This document shows, in pieces, positions 11,641-23,270 of a stretch of 64,000 bases of DNA. Source of the DNA: Telopea speciosissima. Taxonomy: Eukaryota > Streptophyta > Magnoliopsida > Proteales > Proteaceae. Numbering within the stretch: the stretch's first letter is position 1; the number at the start of each line of letters is the position of its first letter. A program made the translations under genes and the position numbers. The notes beneath the pieces are model-generated. The model saw only the letters and a list, made by a program, of their open reading frames with translations. It made no database searches and was not told the DNA's origin. The stretch is taken from the NCBI RefSeq assembly GCF_018873765.1, contig NC_057918.1:12780862-12844861 (forward strand), in the 5' to 3' direction.

Positions 11641-11928
11641 GGGGGGGTGGCGGTGGTGGTGGGTATGTAAAAGAAGATGATTATTTGGGGAAGATGAGGG
11701 CATTTTAGTCTTTACAAATTTTAGCAAATAGGTCAGGGCAATTAGGTCTTTTCAAATTTTAGAAAAGATAGAAGAAAGGGTAGTTTGGTTATTTTACAAC
11801 ATTTAATACCTGGTGTGGACTTAGATGGCATTTGGGGTGTAAAGCAGGGATGGTACGTGGAATATTGAACCACTTAGGGGGGTACGAGGAATATTGGGTG
11901 CATTCTAGGGGGCACGTGTACTTTACCC
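11641..11928 (-). repeat. Right terminal inverted repeat of the Pack-MULE
   Basis: Inverse partner of 9934-10225, ending GTACTTTACCC. Followed at once by the target duplication TTTTCCAAA at 11929-11937. Confidence 0.88.
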
Positions 11929-11937
11929 TTTTCCAAA

Positions 11938-12445
11938 AGATTTTCAAAGATATATGCATACATTCATTATAGTATATTCACCCTCTCATATGTAATTATC
12001 CTCACGTGGAATCCCTAGTAAGGGTATCCAGCCAGCTTGATGACATTATGTTCAAGTTCGGTCCTCCCTTAAAGATAAGGGTAAATGTGTTATTTGCTAC
12101 TTAGAATTTAAAATGACATCATAAACATCAAGAACCGTTGTTGAGGGTACTCTTGTAAATTTCCTGTGAAACGATTTCTTTCCTATTTTTTTTCTGCCTC
12201 TTCTCCCAACGCTTTGGAAGAATTTTTTCATTAATCTTTGGTGAAGATGATTGCTTGGTAGCCCCTATGATGGAAGAGGATCGCCTCATCACCATTCGTT
12301 GCTGCCAAGCTTCTCACCATTAGTCCTAGAACTCATCATCAATCACCATTTTCTGGCAAACCTTTGCCATAGAGGGTAGTATATCCACATTGCATTTCCT
12401 TGTAAGTCCATCTTGAGGAAGTGAATAATTCAGTTAATTAAACAA
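11938..12445. other. No gene seen
   Basis: Unremarkable intergenic sequence between the Pack-MULE and the LINE relic. Confidence 0.45.
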
Positions 12446-12931
12446 CTAAGGCGGAGAGGCCATGAATATGTCTTGCTGGTAGGCAGTCATATCCTTATTG
12501 TCAGACTCAACAATTAATTGTAGTAAACCTTCAGATATTGCTTCTATCATTACAGAGCAAATAGCCAATGCTTCACCCACAATGTGTAATGAGAAGGAGA
12601 TTGGTTCAGAAATTGCAAAGTGTGATTTGCCGAAGGCGTCACAACATATATAACCAAGGCCACCCTTATCTGAATTGGGAAGCAAGTTGACATCACAATT
12701 TAGCTTCAGAAAATCCGATGGAGGAGCCTCCCAGTTCAAAGTATTCCAATTTTGGGTACTTCTTGTTGGTAAAGATGATGGTGACAAAGATTCTATTGAG
12801 GGTGCCAACTGGGAAGGAAATGGTTGATGATTATACCAAAATTCATGAAAATCATTTTCTATCACACTAATAACATCAAATAGATACCATGATTTCCTCC
12901 CTAAGGTGAGATCATTACGAGATTTCCACAA
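12446..12931 (-). pseudogene. LINE-type RNase H relic
   Basis: An ORF of 161 codons. The N-terminal MWKSRNDLT resembles the end of the zinc-binding RT region in plant L1-type LINEs. It is followed by the RVT_3-type RNase H start (WEAPPSDFLKLNCDVN, with the first catalytic Asp), GGLGYICCDAFG, then GEALAICSVMIEA (Glu) and LIVESDNKD (Asp). The end breaks off at MASPP. No reverse transcriptase is seen upstream on the minus strand, so this is a 5'-truncated LINE remnant or a captured RNase H-like piece. Confidence 0.7.
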
Positions 12932-14009
12932 AAACCAATATATGAAGGCACTACAAGAAAAGCACCCAAATAAGGCACTTAAGTTGGGCGGACGCCTGAG
13001 GTGGTTGTCTCATGGATGACATATTTGTTGGAGGGGGTTTTATGAGGTTTGGACATGACAGTAAATTAACAATTTACAATATGATGATTCATTTCATTTG
13101 ACGTAGTCCTCTCAAATCAAATACTTCCCTGGTAGCCTCATATACTTTGTACCCTTCCCCTTAGAACCCTATAACTCATAAGTCATACCTTTTATGTTTT
13201 TTGTTGCTAAACAAATCTTTAATGATAGGAAAGAATAGTACACATACATGGTTTTGTTTGGTATGTATTCTAACTATTTTTATTATTTGAGAATGCAAAT
13301 CAACTTAAAATGCATTCTAAGAATGCATTCCAAACACAGTCATAGATTTCGGATTACAAACTTCGAAAAATTATGGAATGAAAATTAAGCCAAACAATCC
13401 TAAACTCAAAGATCGAACCCTCGTGACAAGGGAGTCATCCGAAGTATAAAAAACAATTATATATGATTCTAAACTTAAAATTCATAACCCCCACATAACT
13501 AATTTACCTCTCTCTCTCTCTCTCTCTCTCCAGCCCAACATAATAAGTCAAACTAATTTACGTGTTGTTCCTTTTTTGGTTGCCTCCAATCAACTCTTTA
13601 ATATATCGAGTCAAACTAATTTGAATTTACCTGTCTCTCTCCAGCCAAATCAAGCTGTTTGTTTGTCTCTCAGAAGCTGTGATTGTCAAACACATCAATT
13701 CTCTTGTTTCGCGCTGGTACGTACATGATTCAAAAATCCTCCTAAAAACACGTAAACAAACTTCATGCTCGATCGTCCTCCCAACCCAATCCATTCCATA
13801 ACCATTCTTCATTCCCCTCTTTTTTCTCCGGCTGAGAGTTGCTGCTGCTTGCAGGCATCCCTCAATGCCCCCCTAGCTTTCTCTCCTGCAATGGCCATGG
13901 CCCTCTTTCTTAGCCAATATTGCCATTGCTGATTCATAAAAGAGAGAAAGATACTGCTACTTAACTGTTGCTGCTACTACTGCTACTACACAGTATATAC
14001 ATATCGATT
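12932..14009. promoter_or_regulatory. Upstream region of the THE1-like gene
   Basis: Intergenic sequence likely to include the promoter and 5' UTR. A (CT)n tract at about 13508-13531 and CT-rich stretches near 13631 and 13818 are typical of plant 5' regions. No TATA box was assigned with confidence. Confidence 0.35.
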
Positions 14010-16652
14010 ATGGGAGGAGAGAAACATGGTCACACCATCTCCTCCCTTTTCTTCTTCTTTTTCCTTGTTTCCATTCCTTATCCAACAATTGCCAAAAAGG
14101 ATGGATCTTCTTCTAATTCATCATCTTCTCAACATGTAGTCAAATACTCTCCCGTCGATAATTACTTGATCAATTGTGGTTCAACCGAAGCCACCGTCTT
14201 AAGCGACGGCCGGTCCTTTCGTTCCGACGCTCAATCGGCTTCTCTACTTTCCACCACTGAAGATATACAGGTATCTGATAAATCCCTTTCCAATTCCACC
14301 TTCTCCAATACCTCCTCCTTTCTTCTCTCCTCTTCATTGCCTCTCTATCAAACGGCAAGGATCTTCGTTGATGATTCCACCTACAGCTTCTTCATCTCTC
14401 GCCCAGGTAGACATTGGGTTCGTCTCTATTTCTTTCCTCTTCCAGATTCATCATACAACCTCACATCTGCCACATTCTCTGTCATCACCGATTCCACTGT
14501 CCTCCTCCGTGATTTCTCTGTCTCGAATAACAATTCCTTGATTCTCAAAGAGTACCTCGTCAACGTCACCTCCAATAGATTCTCCCTCACATTCCAGCCC
14601 CAATCGAAATCCATAGCATTCATCAATGCCATGGAGATCGTATCGGCTCCGGACACGCTCATTCCTGACACGGCCACCACCGTCTCCCCTGTAGGAAGCT
14701 TCAACGGTTTAAACAATTATGCCCTAGAGGTTTCTTATCGTTTGAACGTAGGCGGGTGGCCTTTAACGTCCTTAAACGATACCTTGGGGAGGACATGGCA
14801 GAATGACTTATCTTTCATGAGATCCCCTCTACTGGCACAGAACGTATCGATTTCTCCGTCGAAAATCGAGTACCCGTCGACCGGCGCTAGTGCTTTCATC
14901 GCCCCCAATGCGGTGTATTCGACGGCGAATGAGATGGCAAATGCGAATGTCACACAACAGAATTTCAATCTCTCCTGGGAGATGAATGTTGATCCGACCT
15001 TCTCCTACTTGATCAGACTCCACTTCTGCGACATTGTGTGCAAGACCCTTAATGAACTCTTCTTCAATGTCTACGTCAATGAGATGATGGGCGTGGCGAG
15101 CCTTGATCTTTCCACCATCACCGGAAGCCTCCGCACCGCTTATTTCCAGGATTTCGTGCTCAACACCTCCGCCGTCGTTGATGGCAAAATAAGGGTGGAA
15201 GTGGGTCCGGCTTCCAACGTTCAATCGGCAACGCCCAATGCTATCCTCAACGGCCTCGAGGTAATGAAGATGAGCAACGAAGCCAGCAGCTTGGATGGCT
15301 TGTACACCATCGATGGGTCGTATGTGGGGCCTTCCATCTACAGCAAGCTTAAGATAGTCGCCGCAGTTGGAATCGGCTTGGGTGTGATGGCTATGTTGTT
15401 GGTGGCCACGATGTTCGTTCGTTGGCAGAAGAGGCCTCCAGGTTGGGAGAAGCGGAATAGCTTCTCGTCATGGCTACTCCCTCTTCACGCCACTGGCCAA
15501 TCAAGCTTCATGTGTAGCAAGAGCTGGTCACGTGGAGGAATGAGGTCAAAGAGTAAGAGCAAAAATGGCAACTCGGGCATAATGGGCCTCGGAAGATTAT
15601 TCAGCTTCGCCGAATTACGAGAAGCTACACGCAACTTCGACGACAAGGCGGTCATCGGTGTTGGTGGGTTTGGTAAAGTGTACCTTGGTGAGACCGAAGA
15701 TAAAACCAAGCTTGCTATTAAACGTGGAAACCCGAGTTCTGAACAGGGCATCAATGAGTTCCAAACTGAGATTCAAATGCTCTCCAAGCTTCGTCACCGT
15801 CATCTGGTTTCTTTAATTGGATACTGCGATGAGAACTCAGAGATGATACTTGTGTATGAGTACATGGCCAATGGTCCGTTCCGTGACCATCTCTATGGTT
15901 CTAACCTCACTCCATTATCATGGAAACAACGACTCGAGATCTGTATTGGTGCTGCGCGAGGGCTGCATTATCTCCACACAGGCGCAGCGCAAGGAATCAT
16001 CCACCGTGATGTCAAGACCACCAACATTCTCCTTGATGAAAATTTCGTTGCTAAGGTCTCTGATTTTGGGCTTTCCAAGACAGGACCAGCGATAAACCAG
16101 ACCCACGTCAGCACTGCCGTGAAGGGCAGTTTTGGGTATCTCGACCCGGAGTACTTCAGGCGGCAACAGCTGACGGAGAAGTCTGATGTGTACTCATTCG
16201 GTGTTGTGCTCTTTGAGGTGTTGTGTGCGAGGCCGGCCATCAATCCAGCACTGCCAAGGGAACAGGTGAATTTGGCAGAATGGGCGATGCAGTGGCACAG
16301 GAAGGGATTGCTGGAGAAGATTATTGATTCTCATCTTCAGGGGACCATAAGCTCAGGCTCGCTGAAGAAGTATGTGGAAGCTGCGGAGAAGTGTTTGGCT
16401 GAGTATGGTGTGGATAGGCCGTCCATGGGAGATGTTCTTTGGAACTTGGAGTATGCTTTGCAGCTGCAAGAAGTGTCGACGAAGATTGATCCTTCTGAGG
16501 ATAACGGTTCTGTTCTCAATGCTTTGCAGCCACGAAGCGAGAATGACCACAATGACCATGCTTCGACACCGGCTGCTGTTGCCTTTGATGATAATTCAGG
16601 AGTAGTTAATGCTCCATTGTTTTCTCAGATTGGAGGGTTTCAAGGAAGATAA
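14010..16652 (+). CDS. THE1: Receptor-like kinase of the CrRLK1L family, THESEUS1-like
   Basis: A single open frame of 880 residues without introns, as usual for CrRLK1L genes. The Met at 14010 (MGGEKHG) is followed by a hydrophobic signal peptide; an in-frame Met at 13968 would add 14 residues. The ectodomain (about 45-440) is a tandem malectin-like region opening with [13 protein letters not shown] and containing the typical RLHFCDIV. A transmembrane segment lies at about 447-471 and the kinase at about 540-820. Gly loop GVGGFG is 550-555, Lys 571 sits in AIKRG, HRD Asp is 667 in [10 protein letters not shown], and DFG Asp is 685. The kinase wording ([55 protein letters not shown]) and C-terminal FSQ...GR fit THESEUS1, the plasma-membrane sensor of wall integrity and RALF peptides. 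No lesion seen. At5g24010-type paralogues are the nearest alternative. Confidence 0.9.
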   Translation: MGGEKHGHTISSLFFFFFLVSIPYPTIAKKDGSSSNSSSSQHVVKYSPVDNYLINCGSTEATVLSDGRSFRSDAQSASLLSTTEDIQVSDKSLSNSTFSNTSSFLLSSSLPLYQTARIFVDDSTYSFFISRPGRHWVRLYFFPLPDSSYNLTSATFSVITDSTVLLRDFSVSNNNSLILKEYLVNVTSNRFSLTFQPQSKSIAFINAMEIVSAPDTLIPDTATTVSPVGSFNGLNNYALEVSYRLNVGGWPLTSLNDTLGRTWQNDLSFMRSPLLAQNVSISPSKIEYPSTGASAFIAPNAVYSTANEMANANVTQQNFNLSWEMNVDPTFSYLIRLHFCDIVCKTLNELFFNVYVNEMMGVASLDLSTITGSLRTAYFQDFVLNTSAVVDGKIRVEVGPASNVQSATPNAILNGLEVMKMSNEASSLDGLYTIDGSYVGPSIYSKLKIVAAVGIGLGVMAMLLVATMFVRWQKRPPGWEKRNSFSSWLLPLHATGQSSFMCSKSWSRGGMRSKSKSKNGNSGIMGLGRLFSFAELREATRNFDDKAVIGVGGFGKVYLGETEDKTKLAIKRGNPSSEQGINEFQTEIQMLSKLRHRHLVSLIGYCDENSEMILVYEYMANGPFRDHLYGSNLTPLSWKQRLEICIGAARGLHYLHTGAAQGIIHRDVKTTNILLDENFVAKVSDFGLSKTGPAINQTHVSTAVKGSFGYLDPEYFRRQQLTEKSDVYSFGVVLFEVLCARPAINPALPREQVNLAEWAMQWHRKGLLEKIIDSHLQGTISSGSLKKYVEAAEKCLAEYGVDRPSMGDVLWNLEYALQLQEVSTKIDPSEDNGSVLNALQPRSENDHNDHASTPAAVAFDDNSGVVNAPLFSQIGGFQGR

Positions 16653-18470
16653 GAGTTGATCAATTCAAATCTGGTGGTTGATGGTTCTCTCCTCTGCCTT
16701 TGGTTTGGAAGAGTAGCAATTTGATAGGTGATTGTGGGGAGCAAGCAATGGCTTGGACCGTTTGTTTTTTGTTTTTGTTTTTTTTTTTAATTTGGACCGT
16801 TTGTTTAGAACACCAAGCATGTATATGAACCTATGTAGGATTGCGTTTAATTTATAGTTCCAATTCCCTTTTTATATTTTTTTTCCCCTCTATAATCTTT
16901 GTTTCTTTTTTCCTTTTCTTTATATACTAATTTAAGGCTTTGTTAAATGATGTAAGAGATGGAAAAAGGAAAACAATATTCCCCCTTATCAATTCCCATT
17001 ATCTTACTTACCCAAAGGGGCAAAAAAACTCCCATTGTGTTGATATGTTCTCTATCAACTCTTATTCCAACTCTCATTCCATTTTAGACGTTGATCTTCT
17101 TCCGTCACTTGAGAAAGTAGTGGTGAAACAGAATGATGGAGTTGCAAACAAGGTTTGAAAACCAGGAATAGGGGAGGAATCGATCCTTGCCGATTTTGAT
17201 TCAGATCGGATTGGAATCGATTAGAATTGATCCAAAAACCCTTGGAATTGGCCTAAAACGATAGAAAACAGGGGAATTTTGGCGTAAATCAGACCCATGT
17301 GTTTCACTAGTATTTTCAAGTCCTAAAGAGAATCCATAGCCATTTCTCAAACATCCTCAATAATACCTTCTATTGATGTTTTAGCCAATTCTTATCCCCT
17401 CCAATTCGCTACCCCCTTCAATTCTTCCAATTCCTCACATGGGAGTGGAAATGACCACCTTATCTCCTGCTCGAAAACACTGTCCAAGGTGGGATCCACT
17501 CTCCCTTATTAGAGGAATTGAAGATGTCTGCGGAATGAAGGTGATAATTATTTTGTTTTAGCCAAGCTTTACCAACCCTTTAGATAGGATATTTGAGTTT
17601 AGTCTTGTAGTATCAACTCCCCCCCCGAAAAAAAAAAAAAAAAAAAAAAACAAACAAATGTTGTAGATGATGTAAATCGAAAAAAATTGTGATCAAATAC
17701 AAAACATGGTTGTATGATGACTACCTAGAAAGGTAGTAGGATTACATCCTTTGAGGTATGCAATAGCAAATGAAAAAAGGTAAAATAAAGTTATGTAAGC
17801 CTCAAATGAGAGGGAGGGGTTGGGGAGTATTGACTAAAGAGAGAAGCCTCAAATTTGGATTCAACTCACTCGCACTTGGGATTTCTTGATTTTCTTTCTT
17901 TAGTTTACTTTAGCCAAGGAGAAACTCCATAAACCACGGGTTTGTTAAAAGGGATCCCTTAAAACGTGAGATGACCTTGTATTTATAAATTTGGGAAGGA
18001 CCAAACAACCCTTAGAAAAAAGTTGAAAATACTTTGCCTCATGTTAATCAATGGATTCCGATCCCCATAGTGAAAAGAAATTGAGACCACTGCACTCATT
18101 ATCATATGAGGATGTAAACAAAGTTGTCATCTTTTTAAAGGAAAAAAGAACTCTGTCTACGACACCACTCCCATGAATCTATCTATCTCTTTCCCATATG
18201 AAAAGACATCTCTGCCCTTTTACTTTGAGGATGAGAGAGATAGACAAATGGGTGTGGCCTATGCCAATACTCACATGATTCCATCTCTATCTTCACCATA
18301 TGAAAAGATACCATTGCTTCCTTGCTTTGAGGAGGAGAAAGATAGACAACCACTTCCCCCTCATTTTTTTTAAAATGAGTTATACATTATTGAGAACATT
18401 TTCATTTAGATGCGTAGTCGGTGCCAAACACTGGGTAATAGAAATGTGCAGGTGACCATCCAAAAGGGAG
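16653..18470. other. 3' UTR and intergenic sequence
   Basis: The first ~250 bases probably hold the 3' UTR of the kinase gene. 17160-17240 carries ATCGAT/GATCGG words like those at 4250-4985, an old dispersed repeat. A run of C then about 20 A lies at 17620-17650. No gene seen. Confidence 0.4.
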
Positions 18471-18773
18471 ACCTGATCATGTTCTTACACAAGTATCGTC
18501 CAAGGCCCTCCAAAGCCAGTTGCATGAAATTCACTGCTCTTATGAGTCCCATAGTGAATTCCATGTGATTGGCCTTGTAGAGCCTTGGATGCGCTGTGCA
18601 GCATGCAGCATACATCGTGTGGTTGGGGAGCTCTGATCCACACACCAGAACACATCCTGACATGCGATGTGTGGATCGAGGCCTCCCCAATTGCACGATG
18701 AATGCTGGACACCGTGCCCCGCAGGAGAGTAGCCAATCCCTTGGACGATACTTGTTTAAGGACATGATCCGGG
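18471..18773. mobile_element. Fold-back MITE with ~35-bp inverted ends
   Basis: The left end (ACCTGATCATGTTCTTAC...AAGTATCGTCCAAGG) and the inverse of the right end (ACCCGGATCATGTCCTTA...AAGTATCGTCCAAGG) agree for about 35 bases with few mismatches. There is no coding capacity. Inner sequences (ATCCACACA.../TGTGTGGAT) are also loosely complementary. No clean target duplication was found, so the superfamily is open. Confidence 0.65.
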
Positions 18774-19308
18774 TGAGGTGGTTATTTCATTGTCCCATGT
18801 GAGCTGTGAGAGTAGGTGAGGCGTGACTCTTAGTTAGTAAGTTCGGGAACGGCAATTGAACGGGAACGGATACGTACGGCAATTAAACGGACTAGACGGT
18901 AATAATACTTTTTAAAAATTCGGCTTCATAAAACGCATACGGTAATAATACGATACGCGTTTAATACGTGTATAATACTGGCATAGACGGCAATAATACT
19001 TTTAAAAAACGGGCATATATTCATTATATAACATGCATTCACCACCTAATAAACAAAATAATATCATGATTTTATAAACTAAAATAAACACAATAATATA
19101 ATATCTTATATTACATCTCTAAGATTAGCACTTAAAATATCAAAATATCAATAAAGTAGTCTCTAAACGATAAAATATCAATATAATAGTCTATTACATC
19201 TCATCAAACATAAAAAAAAGTAAGACATAATGTATTCTGGAACCATGAAAACCCCATAAAATAGTCTCTAACAATAACAAATCCTTCATGTCATAAAGAA
19301 GGAAACCA

Positions 19309-21522
19309 TCAATCATTGATATCTAATGGTTCTTGTGTCTCAAAAGTTGAACCATGTGTGAAAGGAGTCTGTGAGAGATTGCGCAGCTGACTTAGAGTGC
19401 CACCATATGTTGGAGTTTGAATACTATCACTGTCTCGTGCATATTCTCCAATCCCAAGTTCTCTATGAAGCCAATCTGCATCATCTTCCATTCTTTCATC
19501 CTCCTCATCTTCAACTTCAGCTCCATTTTCATCTTCATCTATTGGAATCTCAAGCAGTTTATCTAAATTTATTGATTCCTTGCTAAACTTCTCAATTTCC
19601 CTTGATTTGACTTTCATAAGGGAATTCATCCTTACATATACCAAACCTTCCAACATTTGAGGAGAGAGTTTATTTCTTTTCTTGGTTTGCACTGCTTCGA
19701 AAGCACTCCAATTTCTTTCACATGATGATGAACTACAAGGTTGACTTGTAATTTGAATGGCAATTCTTTGAAGCATTGGAACACAATTTCCATGCAAATT
19801 CCACCATACACCTACATTAAAAAAAAGGATCAAAGAAATAATGAAGAATAAATTCATTACCAAATTTATAAAAAATTAAAAAGAAATGAAATAAAAATGT
19901 AACATAGAATAACAAAAGATTCATCAAACTTTTACTTACGTGGATGACAATCAATCATTGCCAATGAGAGGTCATGAAATAGCATTTCTTCTTTGTCCAA
20001 ATAAACATTTATTTCTTTGCCAAATTGTTTCTTCTCATTCGGAGGAACCATGCTCTTTGTGATATAGATCATTGCCCTTTGCACATCATTCCGGTTGTAT
20101 GAAATTTTTCCCTCATAAATTAGACAAGGATTAAGAAAGCAAAGAACTTGCACAGGATGTAATATATTTGCCTCTTTTCTACTATCAAACAATTGCAACA
20201 ACCTCTCGTACTTTTGTCAAGTTGTTATTGCAACGGTGTATAATAGTATTTCTTGCCCTTTCCATTGCCTCATACAAAAAGGATTTGTAGCTCCGTCACC
20301 ATCAACCAAGCGAAGAACTATAATAAGAGGCTCTAAAATTGAATATACATCCCTCCCATTAAGCCAAAACTCGTAGTCTGAATTATTTTAGTGACCATCA
20401 CACCCAATTCAGACTGCAATGCCTATTTATCCTCCATTCTGCTGATGCTACCATCACTCTTAAGAAATCCTCAACTTCAAGAATAGACTTGAGCATCAAA
20501 AGTTAGATGCAAACCTTGTCTTGCAAGGTTTTCTCAACTCTTTGTTTCTGTGCTTCTCTCATCAAGGCCAAGACTGTTCCATGCTTATACATAAAACTAA
20601 TAATCAGTTTTGACTTCTCAAATACCTCTTTGACCCAGGGGATTTGTGAATCTATGTCTTTCAAGAGTAACTGTACTCCATGGGCAACACACCTTATCCT
20701 ATGAATATGAGGATATTTCTCCATTATTAAAGATATGGCAACCCCATAGTTGGAAGCATTATACGAGATAAGTTGAACAACTTTCTCGGCCCAATTTCTT
20801 CAATTATGGGTTCAAGTGTGTCTCTAAGAAATAACCCCGTCTTGGATGCATCGAACATTCAAAAGATTTGAGAAAAACAGCCCCTTGGGTGAATATGCAA
20901 TAACATTAATAAAAGCACGCTCCTTCATATCAGTCCACATATCGGACATTATTGTACATCCTGAAAGAGACCATGACTCCTTAACTGTTGAAACATATTC
21001 TTCAACGTTCTTCTTAGCCCTCTGCACCAACTTAGTCCTCAATGTAGAATAACTAGGTATACTATAACTTGGACCATAACAAGCAACAGAACGTATCATT
21101 TGTTGAAAAAAAGGGGTTTGAATAACATTGAAGGCAATGTTATTCAAAATAAAATGTTGAGCCATGTCATCATCAACTCCATCTTTATCTTTCTGTTTAA
21201 ACATTACATCAACAGATCGTTGTTGCACACTTGAAGGTTGACCAGTTTGTCTTCCTATTTCTATGGGGTTTTGTGAAGAACTGACATTACATGCAGTAGA
21301 ACTTTCCCCAGTCTTAGCTTTCTTACTTAGTGCACGAAGTGCCTCAACTTGTACATCGTCAGGCACATTGCAACAAATTCCAATATCATGCCCTTTTTGA
21401 CAAGACAAATGGTATTTGACCCTTGAAATACCCCCCACATACTCTTTGTTACAAAAGTTGCATTTGAAGCAGCCTTTTGAGTCCTCTACATACTTCCACA
21501 AATCATCTCTTTGTTTAACCAT
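19309..21522 (-). pseudogene. hAT transposase (BED finger, DUF659, C-terminal dimerisation), broken
   Basis: The first part (21522-20824, 232 codons) starts MVKQRDDLWKYV with a BED-type zinc finger (CNFCNKEY...KYHLSC), then a DUF659-like stretch (SYSTLRTKLV, CTIMSDMWTD). A frame change near 20840 ends it. The middle (20724-20503) has HIHRIRCVAHGVQLLLKDI, part of the RNase H-like core region of these proteins. The last part (about 19863-19309) has the hAT dimerisation motif SSSSCERNWSAFE and ends in an acidic tail. Several frame breaks and stops separate the parts; some gaps might be introns, but the change near 20840 is inside conserved sequence. The element therefore cannot make a full transposase. 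Confidence 0.8.
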
Positions 21523-22115
21523 ATTTTCTTAGTGACCTAATAAATAAATGAATATATAAGAAAATAAAAAATTCTATAATACCAAACTCACCTTAATAAT
21601 AACTAAGATTCATGATAATAAGAGCCAAAATGGAAACATTCATTAAACCATAAATATAACTGGATAGAAAAATTGCAAACAAATAGATGAGTGAATTAGA
21701 TATTTAGTTAATTGGCATGATTCATGAATATTATTTCTCTAGAAAATGACATCCATATTAGCATTCAATTTTTGTAAAATTAACAGAACATAATCTCTTT
21801 GCTATTTGTTTGATCTCATCCCATGTCATACACTCATACCCGGCCAGGAGGCCATGGTAAGCCATGGTTTATATCTCATAGAGACTTGGACTTGGGTCCT
21901 TTAGTCTAATCGTTCCTCTTCCATAAGTTCTAGGAGTCATACATATTGAAACTCCATCCACTTCCTTATCGAGTTATTTTGTATAAAATGGCCTTAAACT
22001 CATTCCCCATACACCATCTCTAGATTCATCTAATGCCTACCACATGATTCTATTTTCACACATGTACCTCAGAGATGAGAAAACTTTGGCTTTCAAAGAA
22101 AAAGAAATAGCTGTC

Positions 22116-22154
<39 letters not shown>

Positions 22155-22769
22155 GTTCTAGAATCTCATGTCGAGCAGTCATCCTTGTTACACAACAAGT
22201 CTTGATTAGAATTGGGCAATGTTTACTTTCTTATAATATACATAGACCTATACACAGAGAGAGACCCACACCCCATAGTGGAGAAGGTTTTTTTTTTTTT
22301 TTGGTTGAACCATAGTCGAAAATGTGAGAATTTTCAACCAAAAGTGAAGTTGAGGTTAGATTTCCACAAAATTCCAATTTCAGACAATGAGAATAAGAAT
22401 AAAAAGAAATAAGGAGACCTGCAAGGCATCTTAAAACGAGAACACAACAACTGAAGCTAAAAAAAAGAAGGAAAAATTATGTGATTAACTACAAATGAGA
22501 ATAGGGAAAAAATAGGGAAACTTACTGTTACCAAATTAATTAATCCTTGTAGATAAGAGTGAAACAGAGGATAGGTGAAAGTGGATTGTGGGAGAAACGA
22601 AAATAAAAAGGTTTCCGTTTCTATTTTCCATGGAGATGCAGTTGGAACTTGTGATTTTTCGTTTGATTAGCAAACAATACGAAATAGAGAAAGGGATACT
22701 AACCACAGTGGAAGAAGTTCTTCCAAGAACAACAGTGGAAGAAGAAATAAACAAGGAGAAAGCTCGCGC

Positions 22770-22912
22770 TGCCGCCGCCGTGCCGCGCTCGTGCCGCCGC
22801 TCGCCTTCGCCCCGCCTGCCGCCGCCAAGCCGCCGCATTCTGCCGCCTTGCTTCCGCCGCTGTAATCATTCTTGTGCCGCTATTGCCGCCATCGCCATCT
22901 TTTTGCAGTCGA
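22770..22912. repeat. GCC-repeat, GC-rich island inside the hAT element
   Basis: About 140 bases made mostly of GCC/GCCG words, in sharp contrast with the AT-rich surroundings. It lies 5' of the transposase. Both strands give Arg/Ala-rich ORFs from the composition alone. Confidence 0.6.
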
Positions 22913-23270
22913 AGCTTTGACAATAGCGGTGTTGAACGGAGATGGAGGGCTGCCAGCTCTTGAGTCTTGCCTTCTAGGGTTGGACTTTGGAGTGAAAACG
23001 CAAATCACAAAAGAAGGGAAAGTGAAATCGTGAAAAAATTCTAATCTTTGGGGGGTTTTTTTTTTTTTTTTTAAAACATTAGAGTAAAACTTAAAAAGTA
23101 TAAAACGTATAATACCCAAATTATACGAGTATAATACGCGATCGGTTAAAAAACGCGTTTGTTTATAAAAATACGGGAAAGTGCGGGGACGGGAGTATTA
23201 TTCGTTCAAAAATTCGGGTACGCGTATAATACGCGTATTATATGCGTACTTACTAACTAAGGGCGTGACT

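Larger units (their letters stand above)
9934..11928. mobile_element. Pack-MULE (Mutator-like element carrying gene fragments)
   Basis: The element is 1995 bases long and bounded by long terminal inverted repeats: left 9934-10225, right about 11641-11928. Both ends start GGGTAAAGTACACGT and stay highly similar for about 290 bases. Perfect 9-bp target duplications (TTTTCCAAA) flank it. No transposase is present. The interior holds protein-like fragments of host genes, including a pectinesterase piece, so it fits the Pack-MULE definition and must have been moved by a transposase from elsewhere. The TIRs contain purine/pyrimidine strings of C and G that also flank the captured DNA. Confidence 0.9.
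18829..23261 (-). mobile_element. hAT transposon, complete ends, dead transposase
   Basis: The ends are CTTAGTTAGTAAGT...ACTTACTAACTAAG, a perfect 14-bp inverted repeat. Beyond them lie subterminal arrays of TAATAC, ACGCGT and ACGG words on both sides (about 18840-19010 and 23100-23250), as hAT transposases need. The direct repeat GGCGTGACT (18820-18828 and 23262-23270, extendable by one C) flanks the element. At 9-10 bases it is slightly longer than the usual 8 of hAT. The transposase lies on the minus strand and is broken. A GC-rich, GCC-repeat stretch (about 22770-22910) lies on its 5' side. Confidence 0.85.

Noticed and set aside
13968..14009. Upstream in-frame Met of the THE1-like kinase
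   Set aside because: The Met at 14010 gives a standard signal peptide; the 14 extra residues look like translated leader (Leu run from CTACTACTG repeats).
15485..16605. Minus- and alternate-frame ORFs within the kinase gene
   Set aside because: Shadows of a clear coding frame with full kinase motifs.
22588..22923. Ala/Arg-rich ORFs on both strands
   Set aside because: Products of the GCC repeat inside the hAT element.
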